From contig JBBQUW010000006.1 in NCBI GenBank assembly GCA_038212095.1, positions 62,001-126,000 of the forward strand: 64,000 nt of DNA. Reading direction: 5' to 3'. Position 1 is the first letter of the stretch, and every line of letters begins with the position of its first letter. Made by a program: the position numbers and the translations under genes. Shown here in pieces: positions 58,763 through 64,000 of the stretch. The notes beneath the pieces are model-generated. The model was given only the letters and a program-made list of their open reading frames with translations. It made no database searches and was not told where the DNA came from. Source of the DNA: JAICYJ01 sp038212095. Its GTDB lineage: Bacteria; Actinomycetota; Thermoleophilia; Gaiellales; JAICJC01.

Positions 58763-59305
58763 TCAGCGCAGGTCGAGCAGCCCCTCGGGCAGGTCCAGTG
58801 CCGCCACGACGACACCACGGCCGGCCAGTTCCGCCAGCAATGCGTCGTAGGCACGAGCCTCGATCGGATCGGTCGGCGCCCACTCGTTGAGGTGGCGAAT
58901 CGCGGTCACGCCGGCCTGGTAGAGCTCCTTCAGGCAGCCAAAGCACGGCCGCAGCGTCGAGTAGCAGTGCGAGCCCTGCACGGAGTAGCCGATCTTGGCC
59001 GCCTGCAGCAGCGCATTCTGCTCGGCGTGAACGCAGATGCAGACGTCGTAGCCGCGGCCGGCGGCGTAGCTCTCGGGATGGGAGCAGCGGTGGCAGCCAC
59101 CCTCGTCGCAGTTGGGGAATCCGGTCGGCGTGCCGTTGTAGCCGGTGGCGATGATGCGCTGGTCGGCCACCAGGATCGCGCCCACGTGCCGGCCCAGACA
59201 TGCAGCCCGCTCGCGCGTCGCCACCGCGAGCAGCATGAAGTACTGCTCGCGCGTGGGGCGGGTCTCGGAGCGGCGACGATCGGCTGAGGTGTGCAGATCC
59301 GCCAT
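58763..59305 (-). CDS. dCMP deaminase / ComEB-like cytidine deaminase
   Basis: A 180-residue zinc deaminase of the dCMP deaminase group. Metal-binding motifs are CVHAEQNAL (His and catalytic Glu) and LRPCFGCLK (two Cys); the substrate region has GYNGTPTGFPNCDEGGCHRC, with extra cysteines as in ComEB/dCMP deaminases. It makes dUMP from dCMP for thymidylate synthesis. Last complete backbone gene before the scarred region on the right. Confidence 0.92.
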   Translation of the reverse strand: MADLHTSADRRRSETRPTREQYFMLLAVATRERAACLGRHVGAILVADQRIIATGYNGTPTGFPNCDEGGCHRCSHPESYAAGRGYDVCICVHAEQNALLQAAKIGYSVQGSHCYSTLRPCFGCLKELYQAGVTAIRHLNEWAPTDPIEARAYDALLAELAGRGVVVAALDLPEGLLDLR

Positions 59306-59339
59306 TCCGACGAGTCTAGCGATGGCACACCTCTGGCGA

Positions 59340-59386
59340 TGGGCGGTGACGGGATCGAACCGCCGACCCCCTGCGTGTAAAGCAGG
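59340..59386 (-). other. tRNA-Val(TAC) 3'-half fragment (att-like scar)
   Basis: On the minus strand: anticodon arm CCTGC-TTTACAC-GCAGG (TAC), variable loop, T-arm and acceptor ACCGCCCA of a tRNA-Val. The D-arm and 5' acceptor strand are absent; unrelated sequence follows. Such a 3' half marks the end of an element integrated in tRNA-Val, so mobile DNA probably extends rightward from here. Confidence 0.8.
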
Positions 59387-59492
59387 TCGAACCTGTCACA
59401 CGGAGGGCGTTAGACTCCTGCCGAACCGACTATCTGAGCCGAATACGCTGGATTCTACCCGGACTCAGTATCCCTCGAGTGGACACTACTCC

Positions 59493-59513
59493 GGAACAAG
59501 GTGTTCCTTTTTT
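59493..59513 (+). terminator. Hairpin followed by T-tract
   Basis: GGAACA-AGG-TGTTCC followed by six T residues, then GTTCCG and a further run of eight T. A classical intrinsic-terminator shape, rare in this GC-rich window; no gene on the plus strand is seen just upstream. Confidence 0.5.
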
Positions 59514-59683
59514 GTTCCGTTTTTTTTGTGTCACAAAGCCGGGATGGCGGGCATGTAGCTAACCAAGAGAGGGGACAGTTCCAAAGTGGCTCTGGGTGCG
59601 GAGTTCGCGAGATCTCGGTGGCAGCGTCCCGGTTCACACTGCTACCAGCCGATGGTTCACCTGGGACCCTACCATCCGGGGCC

Positions 59684-59776
59684 GATCGGCAAGCCGCGTG
59701 GCTTCGCAGCGCACCGGTCTTGAAAACCGGCAATGGCCGTCAAGGTCATTCGTGGGTTCGAATCCCACCCCCGCCG
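59684..59776 (+). pseudogene. Degenerate tRNA-Ser(TGA)
   Basis: The anticodon arm CCGGT-CTTGAAA-ACCGG (TGA), the long paired variable arm and the T-arm (GTGGG-TTCGAAT-CCCAC) of a tRNA-Ser are intact, followed by acceptor strand CCCCGCC. The 5' strand at the expected place (GATCGGC) does not pair with it at three of seven positions, and the D-arm is irregular. It is therefore a decayed tRNA or an att-type 3' half fused to foreign sequence. Confidence 0.6.
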
Positions 59777-60141
59777 CTCTCGACGCGTCAGGACGTATGG
59801 TTGAGCGGATTACAGCACGGCAGGACGCGCCGATGGGCATTCCTCGGACCCGCCCGACGTTGTCGCTAGAGCCTGTTCTGGCGGTTATCCCCAGTCGCCC
59901 AACAGTCGCCCACCGAGCCCGAGACGCTTTCGGCCCCGGATCACGGTGGTGGCCGTGATCGGATCGCTGGGCCTGACTGCCTTACCAGCGCAGCGATGCC
60001 CCATGGTAAGGAAGGGGTCAACGGTTCGATCTCGAGGGCTTCGATCACTGTCCTAGACTCAAATTCTAGTCACCTGCGAACGGAATCCAACCGCGCCCGT
60101 CTGGGCGATCATAGAGCCGTCGGCCAACACGCGCGACCGCG

Positions 60142-60780
60142 CTAGCAGCACCCGCACGACGGCTCGCCGCGCCAAGCCTCGCGGCCCTCCCGCATGGCCA
60201 CTGCGGCTATCACAAGTCCCGCCAGTGGGTCGGCCCACCACCAGCCGAGGAGTGCGTTCGCTCCGAGGCCAACGAGCAGTGCCACGGAGAGGTAGGCGCA
60301 GACCATGTTCTGCGCACCTTCGCTCTGCGCGGCGCGGGAGCCGAGTTGCCTGCCGACCCGCTGCTTCGCCCGAGCAAGCAGCGGCATTGTCGGAGCCGTG
60401 ATCGCAGCGAGGCCGATGCCTACCCAGCTGGTCTCCGGGTGGCCGCCCGTGAACGACCGGGCGGACTCCACAACAACGTAGGCCGCCAGCGCGTAGAACG
60501 ACAACGCAATGATCCGTTGGGCTGTTCGCTCTGCGGACGCCGACTGTCCCCGGCCGCCCGAGAACAGCCAGACGATCACTCCGCCACCCAGCACTTCGAT
60601 CAGCGAGTCGATGCCGAAGGCGACTAGGGCCACTGAGCCAGCCGCGATGCCTGCGCCGACGGCGATGGAGAACTCCACGACGTGCCAGGCGTTCCCGCCC
60701 CACGCGAGCAGCCGTGCGCGGCGCTCCAGCCGCTCCCGGTCAGCCGCTTGAGGTAGAGGACTGAGCTCGATCAGCGCCAT
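60142..60780 (-). CDS. CDF-like cation transporter with cysteine tail
   Basis: A 212-residue membrane protein of the cation efflux superfamily, with about five to six helices: VEFSIAVGAGIAAGSVALVAFGIDSLIEVLGGG carries the first metal-site pattern (D-x-x-x-E), and SEGAQNMVCAYLSVALLVGLGANALLGWWWADPLAG the second. It ends in CGCC after GEPS, a likely metal-binding tail. The ATG at 60780 is chosen at the start of the homologous region; no clear RBS. It may be cargo of the right-hand element. Confidence 0.85.
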   Translation of the reverse strand: MALIELSPLPQAADRERLERRARLLAWGGNAWHVVEFSIAVGAGIAAGSVALVAFGIDSLIEVLGGGVIVWLFSGGRGQSASAERTAQRIIALSFYALAAYVVVESARSFTGGHPETSWVGIGLAAITAPTMPLLARAKQRVGRQLGSRAAQSEGAQNMVCAYLSVALLVGLGANALLGWWWADPLAGLVIAAVAMREGREAWRGEPSCGCC

Positions 60781-60934
60781 GATCGGAAGCGTACCCGGAC
60801 CTGCCGTCGAAAACCCCCCGAACGGGAACCACTCAGAGCATGCGGCTGGACCGATGAACAGGGCAGGCCGTCGCCGACGGCCACCGACCAGGAATCCTCG
60901 AGCAGTCGCGTGACGAGCTGGCGTGGTTGGGCGA

Positions 60935-61115
60935 GGTCGCCTTCCGGTCAACCGTTACCGCTATCTCGCACGGACGCTGTACGAGAACCGGCAGCACGAC
61001 GCGGCCTCACGCATGGCGCACCAGGCCCAGGAGGAGAGCGCCAGCCTCAACTCGGTCAACTTCGCCGTGGCACGAGCCGTATTGGCGCGGCTAGCAGCCG
61101 ATCGAGGCGACCACG
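60935..61115 (+). pseudogene. Fragment of a TPR-containing cyclase-type regulator
   Basis: About 60 residues in one frame (YLARTLYENRQHDAASRMAH and LNSVNFAVARAVLARLAADRG) match the TPR region of large actinobacterial adenylate-cyclase/AAA regulators. There is no start, no upstream domain and no downstream part, so it is a remnant. The piece at 22570-22737 derives from the same kind of protein. Confidence 0.55.
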
Positions 61116-61351
61116 CCGCAGGTGTGGGTTGGAGGCATGGCCCGCGCGGCTGTAGTCCGAATAGCCGGCGAACAGCCGCGTCGTCGTGATGATCAGTTGG
61201 CGAAAGCAGACAGCGCCGAGACCGTCTCCAACGCCGACCAGGACGCCAAGCGACATCAATCCACCCGACGCTCCGCGAAGCCAGGCATGCGTCCGGCGCA
61301 CCCTGCCGGTTCGCGTCCGCAAGACGCGGGGTGGTGCCGCGGTGGCCCTGG

Positions 61352-61504
61352 TCACGTGGAATCAGAGCTGTCGATGCTACTGATCAGCGCGTCCATCACG
61401 GCTCGGATGTTTGCCCAGCGAAACCCTTTCGGGTCCAACGCGCGGTGCAACATGAGACCGTCTGCGAGCGCGATCAACACTGAGGCAAGGGCATTTGCCC
61501 GCCG
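61352..61504 (-). pseudogene. C-terminal fragment of a TetR-family regulator
   Basis: About 50 residues (RRANALASVLIALADGLMLH, then RALDPKGFRWANIRAVMDAL) match the end of the TetR ligand-binding domain. No HTH part is present. It abuts the CtaG fragment in a different frame, indicating a rearranged junction. Confidence 0.5.
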
Positions 61505-61835
61505 TTCGGTAGCGCACGGCGCGAGCCGCACGCTCAGGCGTGACGCCAGCGGCGGTGAGCTGATCAACCAACTCGCCGTCCGACAACCAGCCCAGGAACA
61601 GCCACCCGAACAAGGCGAGCGTGACCAGGCTACCCTCAAGCAACATGACCACGCCGGCGAGGTTCTGATCCTCAAGTGCGCCGATGCCCCACAGGCGTGG
61701 CGTGATCTGGCCGTAGTAGGAGAAGAACACGGTGTGCGACCAGACAAACGCGAACGCAAGCAGCGTGTCCGTGGCTCGGATGGCGAGGATGTAGAGCACT
61801 TTCGCGCCGGATCCGAACCAGCGCGGACCGGGCAC
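61502..61835 (-). pseudogene. C-terminal fragment of a CtaG-like membrane protein
   Basis: About 110 residues of the caa3-type oxidase assembly factor CtaG: SHTVFFSYYGQITPRLWGIG and ALEDQNLAGVVMLLEGSLVT with the flanking helices. The family is usually 250-300 residues, so the N-terminal half is missing; the reading frame then runs into TetR-derived sequence. Confidence 0.6.
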
Positions 61836-62668
61836 GCGAGCCAGGGTACTGCACGCTCGTATTCGGGTATCTCGATGCGACTGGCGTCGAGCCGGCGCTG
61901 ACGATCTGCCGCGCCGGGCACGTGCGACCCGTTGTCATTCACGTCGACGGACCTTTTGAGCCTAGCTCCGCGGACGGCCCCCTGCTTGGTTTGCTACCTG
62001 ACGTCTCACTCAGCCCTGCGAGAACGGCGCTCACTTCGGGCACCGTGGCGGCCATCTGGCGGCGGAACGCGCCGCCTCCCCCATCAACGGCGGACGCCGG
62101 CGGCGAACTGGATGGCGGAAGTGTTCGGCGAACTCGGCCTGATCATCGCCGCTGTCGTGGGAGCCGTGGGGGCGCGCTCGTTGCGGAAGGCCTCTCCCCC
62201 GCTGCCCACGGAGGCGGTGAAGGGGAACACCGCACGGGTCGGAACCCAAGCGAAGCACGGCGCGAAGTAGAGCAGGCGCGAGTACAGCTCGTGAGACGGT
62301 CGAGTGCCGGGTCGTCATTTCACGCGATTCGTTTGGGTTCCGGGGGTTCGGGGTACGCATCGTCTGCGTCGATCCCAGCGGACGGTCGAAGCGAGCGTCT
62401 GGCCCTAACACCTCGTCGGGAACGCGCAACGTAGGGAGGTTACAGTGTTGCCGTTCACGACAAAACCTCGGGCGCTCAGCCGGGCTCGGTCGGCGATCGG
62501 AGCCGCTGAGCACGATCGCACCCAGAGGGCGGATCCTGCCCCAACGCACCGATCCGCACGAAGCCGAATTGCGCGATGGCGGGAGCGGGGTCGCTGTGGA
62601 GCGGTGGCTCGCAGCCTTGACAAGCCGACGCCCCCTCGGCGGCAAGGTGCCGGCCTCGAGCTGATCGG
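61836..62668. other. Low-coding, decayed region
   Basis: Apart from one small ORF at 62112, no gene family is recognisable on either strand. Together with the flanking fragments it looks like a graveyard of an old insertion. Confidence 0.45.
62112..62270 (+). CDS. Possible small single-helix membrane protein
   Basis: A 52-residue ORF, MAEVFGELGLIIAAVVGAVG followed by a basic tail (ARSLRK...). One predicted membrane helix. No recognised family and no clear RBS; could be a remnant. Confidence 0.3.
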   Translation: MAEVFGELGLIIAAVVGAVGARSLRKASPPLPTEAVKGNTARVGTQAKHGAK

Positions 62669-62863
62669 GTGAGCGTGCCAGCAGGTTTCGTGGTCACGTC
62701 ATCACGCCTACCGAATCGAAAGAAAACTGCGAAGAAAGCCGCAGCGCGAGCGGGAAGAACGCTCGCAGGCAGGACTCTCGCCAATCCAACATCATCAGCT
62801 AAGGATAAGAAGTTGGCAGCCAGTGTGCTGTCTCACACCTCTCAGAGCAAGCAGACAACATAG
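62669..62863 (+). CDS. Small basic Lys/Ala/Ser-rich protein
   Basis: A protein of up to 64 residues with RKKTAKKAAARAGRTLAGRTL and the closing KDKKLAASVLSHTSQSK. The pattern (A-x-x-TL-x-N/D-x-x-SS-x-x-DK-x-AAS-x-LS) is common in small uncharacterised basic proteins of soil bacteria. The start is unclear (GTG at 62669 or a later GTG near 62690). It may bind nucleic acid; this is only a guess. Confidence 0.5.
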   Translation: MSVPAGFVVTSSRLPNRKKTAKKAAARAGRTLAGRTLANPTSSAKDKKLAASVLSHTSQSKQTT

Positions 62864-62927
62864 GCCCGAGCGGCGCGCGCTAGTGCGGAATCCGTGAACC
62901 GGCCCATACGATTGGACAGGGAACGTG

Positions 62928-64000
62928 ATGAGCGACCGATGGCGGGATCGACTGGACAGGGTGCGTGACGCGTTGCGCACCGAGTTGTGGCCGGTCCCGA
63001 CGATAGGTATCGCGGTGGGCCTCGGCTTGGGCATTGGCCTGCCACGGGTGGATGCGCACGTTGACGACGGGTTGTCCCCGGCGGCCGCGGCGTGGCTGTT
63101 CGGAGGTGGCCCGAGCGCCGCCAGAACGCTCCTGGGAGCGATTGCTGGGTCGCTAATCACGGTGACCGCGCTGACGTTCTCGCTGACAGTGGTGACCTTG
63201 CAGCTGGCTAGCAGCCAGTTCTCTCCGCGCCTGTTGCGGACGTTCGCCCGCGACCGGTTTGTCCACATCACGCTGGCACTGTTTCTGGCGACCTTTACAT
63301 ACTCCTTGGCTGTGCTGCGCACCGTGCGCGATGCCGGGGATCACCAGAGAGCGTTCGTGCCGCAGCTGTCGATCACGATAGCGTTTGTACTGGGAGTGAT
63401 GAGCGTCGTGGGGCTGGTGTTATTTCTGGCGCATCTGGCGGAGGAGATCCGGGTAGAGACGATGCTCCGCAACGTTCACCGAGAAGCGACCGAAACAGTG
63501 CGTCGGGTCCTGGAGCAGCGCCGGCCGAACTCCGATGAGGCCGCCGCCCAGGAGCCCCCCGATGATGCCACTGTGTTGATTGCCGACGCATCCGGGTTCG
63601 TGGTACAGATCGACGAGCAAGCGTTGCTGGCCGCCACGGTCGATGCCGACGCCGTGCTGCTCTTGGACTGCTCTGCCGGAAGCGCGCTCGTGGCCGACAC
63701 ACCGATAGGCTTTATGTGGCGACCAACCGGGCATATCGATCCCGCTACCACGGAGCAACTCGTTCATGCCACGCGAAATGCACTGACAACAGGGTTCGAG
63801 CGGACCGAGTCCAACGACCCGGGATTCGGACTGCGGCAGCTCGCCGACGTAGCAACCAAAGCGCTCTCGCCCGGAATCAACGATCCGACAACCGCTGTAC
63901 ACGCGCTGGGCCACTGCTCGGCGCTGCTATGCGAGCTCGCCCGCCGCGATCTGAGTGCTCGACCACTGCGCGACGACGATGATCACATCCGCGTCATCCT
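62928..64000 (+). CDS. DUF2254 membrane protein (3' truncated by window)
   Basis: An open frame from ATG 62928 (AGGGA about 6 nt upstream) to the window end, at least 357 residues. Four membrane helices at about 25-45, 65-90, 115-135 and 145-170 precede a cytoplasmic region containing the family motif ALSPGINDPTTAVHALGHC, along with HITLALFLATFTYSL and FSLTVVTLQLASSQFSPRL. DUF2254 proteins are predicted membrane proteins of unknown function. Confidence 0.9.
   Translation, partial: MSDRWRDRLDRVRDALRTELWPVPTIGIAVGLGLGIGLPRVDAHVDDGLSPAAAAWLFGGGPSAARTLLGAIAGSLITVTALTFSLTVVTLQLASSQFSPRLLRTFARDRFVHITLALFLATFTYSLAVLRTVRDAGDHQRAFVPQLSITIAFVLGVMSVVGLVLFLAHLAEEIRVETMLRNVHREATETVRRVLEQRRPNSDEAAAQEPPDDATVLIADASGFVVQIDEQALLAATVDADAVLLLDCSAGSALVADTPIGFMWRPTGHIDPATTEQLVHATRNALTTGFERTESNDPGFGLRQLADVATKALSPGINDPTTAVHALGHCSALLCELARRDLSARPLRDDDDHIRVI

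Larger units (their letters stand above)
59387..60141. other. Region without protein gene; tRNA scars and T-runs
   Basis: No believable coding sequence. It contains a hairpin with a T-tract and a degenerate tRNA-Ser. Local AT-rich runs stand out against the GC-rich background, suggesting acquired DNA. Confidence 0.55.

Noticed and set aside
60010..60035. Another tRNA T-arm-like sequence (GGTTCGATC)
   Set aside because: Flanking bases do not pair as a T-stem and no acceptor strand follows.

Overview
This is a GC-rich, gene-dense bacterial chromosome segment. Frequent GTG starts, 4-bp GTGA/ATGA gene overlaps, an ArsR-type mercury regulator, an LMW-PTP-type arsenate reductase, LanC-like and DUF72 proteins and non-pyrrolysine MttB methyltransferases suggest an actinobacterium, possibly of the Thermoleophilia/Solirubrobacterales type. 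That placement is an inference; no rRNA gene is present.

Backbone, left (1-10.4 kb): a methylated-amine block with two MttB-family methyltransferases, a trimethylamine-dehydrogenase-like flavoprotein coupled to one of them, a homocysteine/betaine methyltransferase-like protein and a small virulence-factor-family protein. After it come an inverted REP-like pair, an alpha/beta hydrolase, a DUF72 protein, a secreted propeller-like protein, arsenate reductase and a GNAT acetyltransferase.

Mobile region (10.4-46.1 kb): two partial tRNA-Lys 3' halves (10429, 27354) and one intact tRNA-Lys(TTT) at 46087-46159, all on the minus strand, suggest two elements integrated in tandem. Element 1 (about 10.4-27.4 kb) carries a WxL-like surface protein cluster, an integrase/excisionase/DUF3631 module, a mercury-resistance locus, and an IPT/PQQ-propeller surface protein behind a c-di-GMP-I riboswitch, divergent from a membrane-anchored ECF sigma factor. 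Element 2 (about 27.4-46.1 kb) carries a peptide/amino-acid use cluster (Lrp, M24 peptidase, APC permease, M42 remnant, M55 peptidase), a frameshifted primase-polymerase/helicase with excisionase and integrase, a complete type I restriction-modification system, and a two-gene unit joining a DUF4065/YwgA-like protein to a proteasome-beta-like Ntn hydrolase. That pair is the best candidate for an undescribed system.

Backbone, right (46.1-59.3 kb): agmatinase-family ureohydrolase, tRNA-Glu, membrane diguanylate cyclase (a possible source of the riboswitch ligand), secreted protein, molybdopterin oxidoreductase, LanC-like protein overlapping a CDF metal exporter, an operon of NlpC/P60 hydrolase, persulfide-dioxygenase-like/rhodanese fusion, rhodanese and DUF72, and a dCMP deaminase.

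Far right (59.3-64 kb): a second scarred region with a tRNA-Val 3' half, a degenerate tRNA-Ser, a cation exporter and fragments of a TPR protein, a TetR regulator and CtaG, followed by a small basic protein and a DUF2254 membrane protein that runs off the window.
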